NCBI GenBank assembly: GCA_014529675.2
Contig: CP076040.1
Span: 1,736,001-1,800,000, forward strand
Origin: Opitutia bacterium ISCC 52
GTDB taxonomy: Bacteria > Verrucomicrobiota > Verrucomicrobiia > Opitutales > UBA2995
Direction of reading: 5' to 3'
Length of the DNA: 64,000 bases
Shown here: one piece after another, positions 8,997-18,641 of the stretch
How positions within the stretch are numbered: position 1 is the first letter of the stretch
Layout: the number at the start of each line of letters is the position of its first letter
Notes under the pieces: generated by a model
Seen by the model: only the letters and a program-made list of their open reading frames with translations
What the model was told of the DNA's origin: nothing
Databases searched by the model: none
Made by a program: the position numbers and the translations under genes

Positions 8997-9601
8997 TTAC
9001 TGAGAGTTTTCGTCGATTATTGAAATGCGATTCTTGATTCGCTCAAACGTTTTGGGGCCGATGCCTTTTATAGTCTGGATGTCTTCTATGAGATTGAAGG
9101 GGCGGGCTTCAATGATTCGGATGGAATAGGTGGGCCCGATGCCTGGAAGCAGTATGAGTTCTTCCTTGGTTGCGGTATTGATATTTAGCTTTCCTTCCAG
9201 GTCTGGGAGTTCAGCCAGTTTCTTTTGATAGTCGAAGGATTCCCAGACTTCGATGTTGGAGCGCCAGGCACCCACACCTCTTTGTTTCGCCTCCTTTTCC
9301 AAACGCCAAAGCCGACGGCGAAAGGTATCCAAGCCTGGCTCTTCCGGCCACGCTTTCGAATAACCGTAGATACGCGCCAACCCATTCCGAACTAGGGCCT
9401 CTACCTCTACCAGGCTGCCTTGCGGGGAGTTAACCATAGCGAAATATCGCTGGCCTGTGCCTTGTCCGTCTTCCCACTGCGTGTAAAGTGTGAGGCTTTG
9501 TCCTTTGAGGAATTCGCGAGTGAATAGTTTGGCCTTACGACCAATTTGCATCACCTCCTCGGTTGAGATTCCAAAGTATTCAGCTTGTTCTCTTTCTCCG
9601 T
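8997..9601 (-). pseudogene. Thermonuclease-like/HhH protein, N-terminus deleted
   Basis: The frame encodes the C-terminal half of an SNase-like domain (EYFGIST, IGRKAKLFTREFL, ALVRNGLARIYG) and then a ComEA-type helix-hairpin-helix pair (LNINTATKEELILLPGIG, IQTIKGIGPKTFERIKNRI). SNase proteins normally carry an N-terminal strand block with a DGDT-type motif and catalytic Arg and Glu; these are absent. The SNase reading frame continues upstream of the GTG at 9554 to about 9600 (NGEREQAEYF), where it runs into nitrilase-derived sequence. The N-terminal part was therefore probably removed by the deletion that also removed the nitrilase C-terminus. Confidence 0.75.
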
Positions 9602-9865
9602 TAATCCTCCGCAGACATAAACCTGGTGCTCCTTTGCGGCTGCCGCCAGAACGGTGCAGGGATGTCCATCAGGAATGGCTTCTGCCATCACCTGACTACT
9701 CGGGTGGGTCCAACCCAGGTCCAGGCATTCAGGCAATAGAATTACCTGAGCTCCTTCAGATGCTGCCTCACTGATCTGCTCTCTTGCACGTGCCAGGTTC
9801 CACTTTGGATCTCCGCCACGCACCTCCATTTGAATCATGGCTAATTTGAACGGTTTGGGAGTCAT
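9551..9865 (-). pseudogene. Nitrilase/amidohydrolase, 3'-truncated
   Basis: 104 residues matching the start of a carbon-nitrogen hydrolase: KLAMIQMEV, then ILLPECLDLGW with the catalytic Glu in LPE, and VCGGLTEKE. Family members are about 260-300 residues and need a downstream Lys and Cys, both missing here. After GGLTEKE the sequence stops resembling the family and ends in the frame overlapping the nuclease remnant. It is not expected to be catalytic. It is the upstream partner of the deletion junction described in the findings. Confidence 0.75.
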
Positions 9866-9952
9866 GAGTATCCAATCTAAATATGTGGAGCAGAATGTGA
9901 ATGCTAAATCACCCGGTTCTTGGGCTTATTTCATTTGAATGGCAATAAAGGT

Positions 9953-11149
9953 CTATGGATGGAAGGGGGTCCGTCGTTTACCTCCACCGCGACTATTCAT
10001 GCCGATTCTGTAGGCTCTCTGCACCGTGTATTTCCCGTAGGCCTCGTTGACTTGGTCGATGGTGTGGCTGAGTTGGCGAAGGCGTTGACGTTTGCGGTCG
10101 AAAAATTCCAATTGCTCGAAAGCGTCATAGATGCGGGAGAATCGCACGCCAACCAGCCGTAAGTGAACACGTCGTTGCCAGAGCTTCTTGAGCATGGGCG
10201 AAACAAAGGGGTAGAAGTCGTTCTCCAGACTGCTGGGTTCGTTGAGGCTTCGTGAGGTTTCGCATTCTTCCATGTCGGTGTAGCGAATCCGGACACTGAA
10301 AGTGCGCGCCTGTTTGCCTTCATCGCGCAGGCGTATCATCTCGTCGTCGATCATGGTCATGAGATGACTGATTACCTTGTCTTCTTCGCCCATGTCCTGA
10401 GCGAAAGTGTTTTGTTGAGAGTAGGACTTTGCGGGCTCACGCTCTAGCACGATTCGTCGATCGTCGATGCCCTGAGCCAGTTGAAGGAAAGAATCTGTCA
10501 TTTTTCCAAGAAAAGGATGTAGTCGTTCCGCTCCAAGTGTAAGGAGATCTTCGATACGCTGGGCTCCGATCGATCTTAAGGCTTCTACTGACTTAGGTCC
10601 AATACCAGGCATGCGGCTAAGGGGGAGGGCACCCATGAACTCTGCCTCGGATCCCTCAGGTACAACCAGAAATCCGTTTGGTTTGTGGAGCTTGCTGGCC
10701 ACGGCAGAGACAATCTTGTTCGTGGCCATTCCCTCGGAGATGGTTATCTTCAACCACCCGTGGATTTCTTTGTCCAGTTTCTGGACTTTGGTGATCAGTC
10801 CATCCTGCGACAAATTCCAGGTGCCTGAGAAATCCATATAGCCTTCGTCAATGGAGCTACGTTCGACGAGCGGAGTGAGCTCTTCGCACATACCGAAGAT
10901 CCAATCGGAAAATTGCTCATACATCTCAAAGTTGCCGGATACTACGACCAGCTCTGGGCAGACTTGTAGGGCTCGTTGTGTGGGCATCGGAGTGTAGACA
11001 CCCAGTTGTCTGGCTTCATAGGAAGCGGCGGCAATGATCCCTCGCTTGCGTCCTCCTACAGCCATAGGAATACCTCGCAAGCGAGGATCAGCTGCTTGCT
11101 CAACGGATGCAAAGAAAGCATCGGCATCTATGTGGACGAAGGGAGTCAT
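9953..11149 (-). CDS. dinB: DNA polymerase IV (Y-family)
   Basis: 398 residues. The Y-family catalytic blocks are present: FVHIDADAFFASVEQ at the N-terminus (metal-binding Asp8 and Asp10), AASYEARQLGV, and SSIDEGYMDF with Asp101-Glu102. These are followed by the thumb HhH motif MPGIGPKSVEAL and a little-finger domain. It performs error-prone translesion synthesis. The C-terminus is basic and ends in GGGKRRTPFHP, without an obvious beta-clamp motif by eye. It appears monocistronic, and I did not find a LexA box upstream. Confidence 0.94.
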   Translation of the reverse strand: MTPFVHIDADAFFASVEQAADPRLRGIPMAVGGRKRGIIAAASYEARQLGVYTPMPTQRALQVCPELVVVSGNFEMYEQFSDWIFGMCEELTPLVERSSIDEGYMDFSGTWNLSQDGLITKVQKLDKEIHGWLKITISEGMATNKIVSAVASKLHKPNGFLVVPEGSEAEFMGALPLSRMPGIGPKSVEALRSIGAQRIEDLLTLGAERLHPFLGKMTDSFLQLAQGIDDRRIVLEREPAKSYSQQNTFAQDMGEEDKVISHLMTMIDDEMIRLRDEGKQARTFSVRIRYTDMEECETSRSLNEPSSLENDFYPFVSPMLKKLWQRRVHLRLVGVRFSRIYDAFEQLEFFDRKRQRLRQLSHTIDQVNEAYGKYTVQRAYRIGMNSRGGGKRRTPFHP

Positions 11150-11296
11150 TGTGGGAATCTGCGATCCGTTTACCCGAAAGCCATTGATCGCGAGGCACCC
11201 TAAAATGTCCCTGCGTTGAGTTGGCCGCCAGCTCAGGCAGTAAATTGCAGTAGGATCTAATAAGTGAACGTATGATCACTTTATCAAGCAATCTTT

Positions 11297-12037
11297 TTAC
11301 GGATCTTCCTGGGCACGTCCTGTCATAGGGACAAAACGGACGGGGATAATCCGTTTTCTGGACACCTTTCCGTTGGAGCGCTTGGTGTAGACAACGAGAT
11401 CCTGATTGTTGCGGCCAACAGGAACGACAATTTGGCCACCCGTTTTCAATTGTTCGACCAAAGGTTGGGGAAGTTGCGGTGGCGCGGCTGTTATGATGAT
11501 GCCGTCAAAGGGGGCTTCTTCGGGCCAGCCTTGGTAGCCATCGCCGTGCCTCACCTCAACATCGAAGTAACCAATGCGCTTAAGATCGGTGGTGGCACGC
11601 TTGGCGAGGGGTTCGATGATTTCGATGGAGTGGACCTGCAGCCCCATTTCCGCCAAAACCGCTGCCTGATAGCCGGAGCCCGTTCCGATTTCGAGAATCT
11701 TGTCACCTGGTTTGGCCTGCAATAACTCAGACATGAGACCTACGATGTAAGGTTGCGAGATCGTCTGATTCTCCCCAATGGGCAGGGGGCGGTCTTCGTA
11801 AGCGGACAAACGATAAATGATAGGAACCAATTCGTGGCGCGGGACCGTACGTAAGGCTTTTATGACTGCGGGGTTTTTAATGCCGCGGTCCTTGATTTGG
11901 AATTCAACCATCTTCATACGCAGGTTTTTCCAGTCGGGTTCTTTTTTTGGTTTTTGAGCAACCGCATGATTGGACGCCTGCACGCACAGGAGCAGAAACA
12001 GCCCAGTGAAAAGGGTGTGCCTCAAAAACACATTCAT
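11297..12037 (-). CDS. pcm: Protein-L-isoaspartate O-methyltransferase, exported
   Basis: 246 residues from ATG 12037, chosen because it opens a signal peptide (MNVFLRHTLFTGLFLLLCVQ); a start at 12190 would overlap the divergent protease gene. Family motifs are visible: RHELVP, ISQPYIVGLM, the SAM-binding LEIGTGSGYQAAVLA, and GIIITAAPPQLP. The enzyme methylates isoaspartyl residues so that damaged proteins can be repaired. Most bacterial Pcm proteins are cytosolic; the leader places this one in the periplasm. It is divergent from the subtilisin gene, with about 110 bp between them. Confidence 0.9.
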   Translation of the reverse strand: MNVFLRHTLFTGLFLLLCVQASNHAVAQKPKKEPDWKNLRMKMVEFQIKDRGIKNPAVIKALRTVPRHELVPIIYRLSAYEDRPLPIGENQTISQPYIVGLMSELLQAKPGDKILEIGTGSGYQAAVLAEMGLQVHSIEIIEPLAKRATTDLKRIGYFDVEVRHGDGYQGWPEEAPFDGIIITAAPPQLPQPLVEQLKTGGQIVVPVGRNNQDLVVYTKRSNGKVSRKRIIPVRFVPMTGRAQEDP

Positions 12038-12146
12038 GACCACAGTATGGGCCAAAATTTGATTCAGGCCCATCTTAAACTGAGAAAAATAACGGATCGG
12101 TCGAAACCGATTGAAATACGACCTTAGACTCGACAGCCTTCGCATA

Positions 12147-14051
12147 ATGATTGTCCGCAATTGTTTTCTCATCCGCAAATTCCTTATCATCTGTTCGGCG
12201 TGCTTGTTTACCCTGGGGTTACAGGCTCAGTCGAAAGACAGAATCGTCATAACTGAAGCCGATCAGCTTCCGCGTGTATCGTATCCCTTCGAGGGGAAGG
12301 CCGTCGATTTAGTCAACGACTCGAATCAACTGTCTCCTTATCTGGAGAAGTTGGGAAAGGAGATCACGGACCAGCTCCTAAAATACGACATCCAAGATGA
12401 TAGTACTTTGAAGGCTTACATGCAAACGCTCCGTACTTTGGATTTTCTCAATGCAAACCTGGATGGAGCTTTGGAAAAAATCATGTCCATTCGAGAAATG
12501 CAGGATAAGCCAGCGGATAAGCTGACCTTTGGGTTAATCGTGGAAGCGCTTATCTCTGTTTTGGCAGAGGCGGAGGAAAGAACTTCGGAGGAGACAAGCG
12601 CTCGATTTGAGCAAGTGTTTGGAGAATTGTTGAATCCTCTTCCCTGGGAGCTGGTTCAAGACTCGATTGAGCAGATGAACGGCACCTTCCAGTTCTTAAC
12701 CCGGAATCTCTATCTGGGGAGCCTGGAGAATCAAATGCAGGTCACCATCGATGAGAACAAGGAGTTGACCTTGGGGGATGTGCAGAGTTTGGCCAGCATA
12801 GTCCTCATGATGGATCATGTGCTTCCTTATGCTCCGCAAATCGTGAGTGTTTCAGGGAATTACATTGAAGCGAATCGTGTGGTAAAGGAAGACATCTGGG
12901 AACGTCGGAATATCGATTTATCAGGTGAAGAGAATTTGAGTCCGGTGGTCATTGCCATCTGGGATAGCGGAGTGGATATGGAGATTTTCAAGACGACTGG
13001 CCAAGCATGGATAAATACCGGTGAGAGCTTGGACGGTCAGGACAATGATGAGAATGGGTGGGTCGATGATCTTCATGGCATCGCCTGGGACAAATATGCG
13101 AATCCTGAAAGGTCCTTGTTATATCCACTGACGCGAGACGAAGAGGAGATTTACCCCAAGAATAGAGCTTACTCAAAGGGGTTGAGTGACTTGCAGGCGG
13201 CGATTGATTCGGACGAAGCAAAGGAGATTAAAAACATAATCTCCAACTTGAGTCAGGATGATTATAAACCGTTTTTCGAATCACTCAGCTTGTTTGGTAA
13301 TTATATGCATGGTACTCATGTTGCCGGGATTGCAGCTGAGGGAAATCCAGCAGCGCGCATATTATCAGCTCGACTTACATTCGGGCATGAAATGATCCCT
13401 GACAAACCAACTCTGGAACTGGCTATACGAGAGTCAGAGAGCATGCTTTCGACGGTTCAGTATTTTCGAGAATCCGGGGTGCGCGTGGTTAATATGAGTT
13501 GGGGAGGAAACCAATCGGCCATTGAGGCAGCCTTGGAGGCAAATGGAGTCGGGGACAATCCGGAGCAGCGTGCCAAGATTGCCCGTATCTTATTTGAAAT
13601 TGGTTATGACAGCCTGGTAGAGGCGATGGCTGGCGCACCGGAGATTTTGTTTATAGCCGCCGCTGGAAATTCGGATGTAGATGTTGATTTTACCAAGGAC
13701 ATCCCAGCCTCGATCGATTTACCCAATGTTATGGTGGCTGGAGCTGTCGATCAGGCGGGAGATGAAACCAGCTTCACGAGCTATGGGAAGAATGTGAAGT
13801 CCCATGCGAGTGGCTTTGAAGTTGATAGCTATGTGCCCGGGGGAACGCGGATGAAATCTTCGGGTACGTCTATGGCTGCTCCGAACGTGGCCAACTTAGC
13901 AGGCAAATTACTAGCGATCAAACCGGACTTAAGTCCTTTGGAGGTGAAGCAACTGATTGAGCTAAGTGTGGATAAAAGTGAGGATGGACGACGATTTCTG
14001 ATCAACCCTCAACGGGCGATCTCTATGTTACGCCTAAAGCCTGAGAAATAA
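12147..14051 (+). CDS. Secreted subtilisin-like (S8) serine protease
   Basis: 634 residues from ATG 12147, which opens a leader ending LFTLGLQAQ; an earlier in-frame ATG at 12111 is possible. A long N-terminal region of about 240 residues, probably a propeptide or accessory domain, precedes the S8 domain. Counted from ATG 12111, the catalytic triad is Asp285 (IWDSGVD), His403 (HGTHVAGIA) and Ser587 (SSGTSMAAPN), with the oxyanion Asn520 (AAAGNS). All key residues are intact. It should be exported and may process surface proteins or scavenge peptides. It is divergent from pcm. Confidence 0.92.
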   Translation: MIVRNCFLIRKFLIICSACLFTLGLQAQSKDRIVITEADQLPRVSYPFEGKAVDLVNDSNQLSPYLEKLGKEITDQLLKYDIQDDSTLKAYMQTLRTLDFLNANLDGALEKIMSIREMQDKPADKLTFGLIVEALISVLAEAEERTSEETSARFEQVFGELLNPLPWELVQDSIEQMNGTFQFLTRNLYLGSLENQMQVTIDENKELTLGDVQSLASIVLMMDHVLPYAPQIVSVSGNYIEANRVVKEDIWERRNIDLSGEENLSPVVIAIWDSGVDMEIFKTTGQAWINTGESLDGQDNDENGWVDDLHGIAWDKYANPERSLLYPLTRDEEEIYPKNRAYSKGLSDLQAAIDSDEAKEIKNIISNLSQDDYKPFFESLSLFGNYMHGTHVAGIAAEGNPAARILSARLTFGHEMIPDKPTLELAIRESESMLSTVQYFRESGVRVVNMSWGGNQSAIEAALEANGVGDNPEQRAKIARILFEIGYDSLVEAMAGAPEILFIAAAGNSDVDVDFTKDIPASIDLPNVMVAGAVDQAGDETSFTSYGKNVKSHASGFEVDSYVPGGTRMKSSGTSMAAPNVANLAGKLLAIKPDLSPLEVKQLIELSVDKSEDGRRFLINPQRAISMLRLKPEK

Positions 14052-14153
14052 GGAAATCTCATAAAAAAGATGGAATTCGGGTTTCATTTGAAACTTCCTC
14101 TGATTTCGGCCGATTAACGGATATTCAGATTATAACCCTCAATCCGTAGAATT

Positions 14154-14882
14154 ATGAAAGCACCTGTCCTGAAAACCGTAGTTTTAATCGCTGGCTTGCT
14201 GATCCCAATGAGTTTGTTTACCTCAAATGCGTCAGCTTCTCGTAGTCATTGGAGTGTGAGTTATTCCTCTCATGGAAATCGAAGTAGCTCACACTACGGT
14301 CATCGAAGCCATAGCTACCGATCTCACAGCTATTACAGGCCAAGTTACTCCAGGTATTCGAATTATCATCGGTATCCATCCTATAGCTATTCGAGGCACC
14401 GCTATTCCTCCCGACCTAGGATTAGTGTAAGTATCGGTAGTGGGCATTACGTCGGTTACTATAGCTCCTTACCTATTGGGTACTCCGGCTGTGTCGTCGG
14501 GGGGCTGACTTACTACACGCACGGCGGAAGGTATTATAGTCCCCGGAATACGGGATATGTCGTTGTTTCAAATCCTTATGTGGTGGCACCTAGAACCAGG
14601 ACTGTTACGACGCATCGAGTAAGCAGCAAGTACGACGCTTACCCCAGAATATGGGTGTCTGGTAAGGAATACCTTATCGATGAAGGAGAGCTGTTTTGTA
14701 TTACAAGCAGCGGTTTAGTCTGGGCAGAATTACCGGTTGGATCTATTACTGCATCTCTTCCGGCTCAGGCATCGAGTGTATGGTACAAAGAAATTGAGTA
14801 CTACGAAGCTGGAGGTATCTATTTTAAAAGGGTGCCGGAAGGTTACCGCTTGGTTTTTCCTCCCTGGGAACAAGCGCTTTAA
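14154..14882 (+). CDS. Secreted Ser/Tyr/His-rich protein, DUF6515-like
   Basis: 242 residues. The signal peptide is MKAPVLKTVVLIAGLLIPMS, ending near SNASA. Residues about 30-90 are a low-complexity Ser/Tyr/His/Arg tract. Two similar modules follow: LPIGYSGCVVGGLTYYTHGGRYY, shortened here to its Gly/Tyr core, and near the C-terminus IYFKRVPEGYRLVFPPW. They resemble DUF6515-type envelope proteins, which is a tentative match. The product is probably periplasmic or outer-membrane associated; function is unknown. The low-complexity part could bind metal or polysaccharide, but nothing proves it. Confidence 0.7.
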   Translation: MKAPVLKTVVLIAGLLIPMSLFTSNASASRSHWSVSYSSHGNRSSSHYGHRSHSYRSHSYYRPSYSRYSNYHRYPSYSYSRHRYSSRPRISVSIGSGHYVGYYSSLPIGYSGCVVGGLTYYTHGGRYYSPRNTGYVVVSNPYVVAPRTRTVTTHRVSSKYDAYPRIWVSGKEYLIDEGELFCITSSGLVWAELPVGSITASLPAQASSVWYKEIEYYEAGGIYFKRVPEGYRLVFPPWEQAL

Positions 14883-14947
14883 TACCAAATATTTTTTTAA
14901 AGAACCAGGATAGACGAGATTGGAAGATCCCTGCATGCTTGGTTATT

Positions 14948-15197
14948 TTAGGGATTAAGATCCTTTTCTTCGAGCCGCTCTTGTTCTTTTATTATTCGTT
15001 CGGCTAGCCAACTGTACCAATTAAGCCCCAGGAAAACTACAATACTCAAGGGCCATGCAGCTTTCTCGTTTTCGAGAAAATAGTGAATAACCAGGACTAT
15101 TGATAGCGCTAGTAGGAGAATTAAGCATGCCCGCCAGTTTTTTTTTAAATTCCAGACAGAGGTCTACTATCCATTCAAGTATTGTGAGAGGGCTCAT
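14948..15197 (-). pseudogene. Small two-helix membrane protein, frameshifted at an A9 run
   Basis: From ATG 15197 the frame reads MSPLTILEWIVDLCLEFKKK, then meets nine A residues (T9 on the plus strand, about 15138-15146). Shifting by one base there (8 or 11 A) continues as NWRACLILLLALSIVLVI, followed by a second hydrophobic helix (PLSIVVFLGLNWYSWLAERI) and a charged tail RLEEKDLNP ending at TAA 14948. The span is 250 nt, one more than a multiple of three. The joined product would be 82 residues with two membrane helices. It may be a decayed gene, a sequencing error in a homopolymer, or a gene read by slippage. Function unknown. Confidence 0.6.
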
Positions 15198-15258
15198 ATG
15201 AGAAAGAGTTGAAAGAAATCTTTCGCTCTTATAGTTAGGTATGTAAATATGATTGATT

Positions 15259-16230
15259 ATGAGTTCTGAACCTTCTTCAAAATCTGACCGTCGCAGTTTC
15301 CTAAAAGGCGTTGGTGGCTTGGCCGCCGGAATGGCGTTAGCGGGAACGAGTCAAAATGTGAGCGCAGCAAGTCACAAAAATATGGATACAAAACATCCTC
15401 TTTCCACTAATACTTATCCTTGGATGACTTTCTACCGCCGTGAAGGCGGTGAGTTTGAGTCTGATTTATCACGAGCTATTTCAGAAGTGAAGAAGAGTGG
15501 TGCGGATCACTTTGAGCCGAACCTCAAGTCTTTGGAGTTTGTGGATGAGCTTTCCGATGAACTGCAGAAGCAGGGGATTGGAATGCAGTCCGTTTATGTG
15601 AACAGTGATCTCTGGGATAAGGAGAAATCGAAAGCATCTATGGATTGGGCGATGTCGGTGGTTCAGAAGGCCAAGAAACGAATGGGCACCAAGGTCGTTG
15701 TGACCAATCCGAGTCCCATTCAATGGGGAAGCCCTAAAAACAAAAACGACGAACAATTGGCGGTTCAGCGGGATGCTCTAGAAGAACTAGGAAAAGCCAT
15801 CGATTCCGAAGGCATGCACCTCGCTTATCATTTTCACGATCCGGAGTTCCGGGAGGGTGCTCGTGAGGTGCATCACATGTTGGCGGCAACCGACCCACGG
15901 TATGTCAAACTGTGTTTGGATTCTCATTGGGCTTATCGAGGTGCGGGTGATTCGAACGTTGCCCTATATGACATCGTTAGACTTTACGGCGATCGCATCG
16001 TTGAACTCCATATTCGGCAATCCAAGGGCGGAGTTTGGACTGAGGCTTTCGGTGACGGGGATATTGATCACGAGCGACTGACAAAAGAGCTAGTCGAGCT
16101 AGGATTGTCACCCATGGTTACGATGGAGCAGGCTGTGGAAGCAAAGACGCCTCACACTATGAATGGTTTGGAAGCCCACAAGATTTCCCACGCCAGAGCG
16201 CGCAAGGTATTTGCACCGTTTATCGCCTGA
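15259..16230 (+). CDS. Tat-exported TIM-barrel sugar isomerase/epimerase-like protein
   Basis: About 323 residues from ATG 15259; a TTG at 15253 is an alternative start. The N-terminus carries a Tat signal (SDRRSFLKGVGGLAAGMALA). The body has the xylose-isomerase-like TIM-barrel pattern: SGADHFEPN, LAYHFHDPEF, KLCLDSHWAYRGAG, IVELHIRQSKGG. The His, Asp and Glu residues are those used for metal binding in this superfamily. It probably isomerises or epimerises a sugar or keto-sugar in the periplasm; the substrate is unknown. It is divergent from the frameshifted membrane protein. Confidence 0.82.
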   Translation: MSSEPSSKSDRRSFLKGVGGLAAGMALAGTSQNVSAASHKNMDTKHPLSTNTYPWMTFYRREGGEFESDLSRAISEVKKSGADHFEPNLKSLEFVDELSDELQKQGIGMQSVYVNSDLWDKEKSKASMDWAMSVVQKAKKRMGTKVVVTNPSPIQWGSPKNKNDEQLAVQRDALEELGKAIDSEGMHLAYHFHDPEFREGAREVHHMLAATDPRYVKLCLDSHWAYRGAGDSNVALYDIVRLYGDRIVELHIRQSKGGVWTEAFGDGDIDHERLTKELVELGLSPMVTMEQAVEAKTPHTMNGLEAHKISHARARKVFAPFIA

Positions 16231-16255
16231 GAGCACGGAGCAAAGAGCGGGAAAA

Positions 16256-16283
16256 GGTAGGGCAACTGCGTCCTCGCAGTGCC
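16256..16283. repeat. Hairpin between convergent genes, GGTAGGGC-type end
   Basis: GGTAGGGC is followed by a strong hairpin, GGC-A-ACTGCG with loop TCCT and arm CGCAGT-GCC. It sits between the ends of the isomerase and TSUP genes and could terminate transcription in both directions, although no U-tract follows. The GGTAGGGC start matches the end of the larger repeat at 25674. Confidence 0.5.
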
Positions 16284-16286
16284 GCT

Positions 16287-17015
16287 TCAGCTTACCACCA
16301 ACTTTAAGGTCGCCAGTACCAATACCGCCGCCAATACCGGCCGCAGATGTTTCGGATTGGCAAGACTGCTTCCCCAGCGTGCTCCGATAAATCCGCCAAC
16401 AACCACGGTCCCTGCAAACCACGGCCATTGTGCGATTAAATTGCCACTGACCTGAGGATGACCCAGTAAGCCTGCCGCCGAGTTCACGAAAATGAAAGGT
16501 GCGGAAACGGCCGCTGCCGTCTTAATGTTAGCCCATCCGCAAATAAGAAGGAGCGGGGTCAGGAAAATCCCACCTCCAACACCGATGAGGCCAGAGAAAA
16601 GCCCAATGATGGCGCCGGAAACGATGATGGCCCAAAGGGGTGGATCTTTTGTCTTTTGCTGGTCTTGAACTATGATAAACAAACGCACGGTAGCAAAAAC
16701 CAGGGCCGCTGCTACCAGAAGCTTGAACATACCGGGAGACAGGCTTGTTCGTCCTCCCAGGTAGGCGAACGGAATCGATACAATCGAAAACATCCAGAAT
16801 AGTCTCCAGGCAAAGTGTCCGGCTCTGAGAAACAATATGGTTCCCATCAATGAAACTACCAGGTTCAAAGTAAGCGCAGTTGGCTTCATCACTAACACAG
16901 GAACGCTCGCCAAAGCCATGATGGCCAGGTAGCCGGATGCACCTCCATGCCCGACCGAAGCGTACATGGCCGATACGACTAGAAATATCGGTATAAGGAT
17001 GAGCATTTCGTTCAT
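16287..17015 (-). CDS. TauE/SafE (TSUP) family permease
   Basis: 242 residues with about seven to eight hydrophobic segments and the TSUP pattern: an N-terminal VSAMYASVGHGGASGYLA and the repeated central motif LFSGLIGVGGGIFLTPLLL. Members export sulfite, sulfoacetate or related organosulfur anions or take them up; specificity cannot be told from sequence. Given the many sulfatases around it, transport of a sulfur oxyanion is plausible, but that is inference. It is convergent with the isomerase gene. Confidence 0.85.
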   Translation of the reverse strand: MNEMLILIPIFLVVSAMYASVGHGGASGYLAIMALASVPVLVMKPTALTLNLVVSLMGTILFLRAGHFAWRLFWMFSIVSIPFAYLGGRTSLSPGMFKLLVAAALVFATVRLFIIVQDQQKTKDPPLWAIIVSGAIIGLFSGLIGVGGGIFLTPLLLICGWANIKTAAAVSAPFIFVNSAAGLLGHPQVSGNLIAQWPWFAGTVVVGGFIGARWGSSLANPKHLRPVLAAVLVLATLKLVVS

Positions 17016-17128
17016 TTATTGGATGATTGCTTGTCTATGCCGCAGGTAGCTTTCAGTGCAATGGAAATAGGTCGGATATCCCATTCTTTTAGGGTTCAAT
17101 TTTGTGTGAAAATGGGTATTTGGACTCG

Positions 17129-18624
17129 ATGAATATGATTTTGACTGCCAATACCTTGCTGAATTTTAAACACGGAAACTTGTCCCGACCTATTTATACA
17201 AGAAAACTCATCCTCGCACTTCTACCTTTATTGGTTGCAGGAGCCCTCTCTGCTAAGTTGACCATGCCCGCAATATTTGGGGACAATATGGTGCTTCAGC
17301 GAAATGCTACTGTGGCAATCTTTGGTACCACTGAACCTGACGAACGAGTCACCGTCCGTGTGACTTGGACAAAGGATACATTCCGGACCCGCGCCGATAG
17401 CGCTGGCAAGTGGCGTGTCAATGTGCCCACCGGTGATGCCTCCACAGGGGAGTGGGTTCGCGTCGAAGCTGACGAAACCAAGGAATTTAAAAATGTCTGT
17501 CTCGGAGAAGTCTGGATTTGTTCTGGTCAGTCCAATATGCAGCGCTCTCTCAGGGGCCAAGCTCGAGGGCCTGTCGAAAATGGATTTTCAGTAATTAAAC
17601 AAGCTAAGCGACCTGACATTAGCCTTTATCAGCTGCCTCGTGTTTCGGCGTCTTTACCAGCGAAAGATAATCCTTCCAAGTGGCTCACCAGCGATCATGA
17701 AACAGCAGCTGCCTTCTCGGCGGTGGGGTATGTGTTCGGTAAGGAATTAAACGATTATTTAGATGTGCCCATCGGGCTCATACAAAATGCCTGGGGTGGC
17801 TCCAATGTAGAGTCCTGGATCTCCAAATCAAAATTTGCGACGATGGGAATCACAAAGGAGAACAATTATTAGATGAAACAATCGTCTGAGATTTCGGTTG
17901 AGACACGTGAAAACCACGAACCGTCCAACCTGTTCAACGGTATGTTGCACCCATTAATCCCTCATACCATTCGTGGGGCGATCTGGTATCAAGGTGAAGC
18001 CAATACCGTGAACTTTGCCGAATACGCAAATCTCTTCTCTGGAATGATTGAAGATTGGCGTGCTTATTGGGGCATTGGAATTTCCCATTCTATTTTGTGC
18101 AAATCGCACCCTATGATTATCCTGCGGGACGCGATAACTCAGCCTTGGTTCGTGAGGCTCAGTCACAGGTCTCTGATAAGATGCCCAATGTGGAAATGAT
18201 TTTCGCGCTGGATATCGGATTAGAAAACGATATCCACCCTCCATACAAATTACCTGTGGGGGAACGTTTAGCTGTTGTTGCTTTGGCCAATACTTATGGG
18301 GTTTAAGGTTTCCCAAAAGGTAATCCAAGTCTTGAGGCCATGACGATCGAACGAGGACGTGTCCGCCTTCAGTTTAAGAATGTAGGAAATGGTCTCTACG
18401 TTGAGGGCGATTCCATTAACGGTCTTGAAATCGCTGGAGAGGACAAAGTCTTTTATCCTGCGAAAGGGCAACCTTCGCCCAACGGGCAAATGATCGTGTC
18501 CTCCGACAAGGTCGCCAATCCAGTGGCCGTACGTTACGGATTCACTGATTGGGTCCAAGGCAACGTGTTTAACACCTTTGGATTTCCTCTTTCTTCGTTC
18601 CGCACGGATGACTGGGATGGGTAA
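17129..18624 (+). pseudogene. Sialate O-acetylesterase, broken by two stops and a frameshift
   Basis: The joined frames spell a complete secreted SGNH sialate O-acetylesterase: leader (LILALLPLLVAGALSA), WICSGQSNMQ with the catalytic Ser, GAIWYQGEAN, and NDIHPPYKLPVGERLA with Asp and His. Three lesions break it: an in-frame TAG at 17870-17872, a one-base deletion near 18076-18080 (GIG then NFPFYFVQIAPYDY resumes in another frame), and an in-frame TAA at 18304-18306. Homology resumes immediately after each, ending SFRTDDWDG. The family removes acetyl esters from sialic acids or hemicellulose. Decay appears recent because all motifs survive. Confidence 0.85.
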
Positions 18625-18641
18625 GTGATAATTTAAAATGA

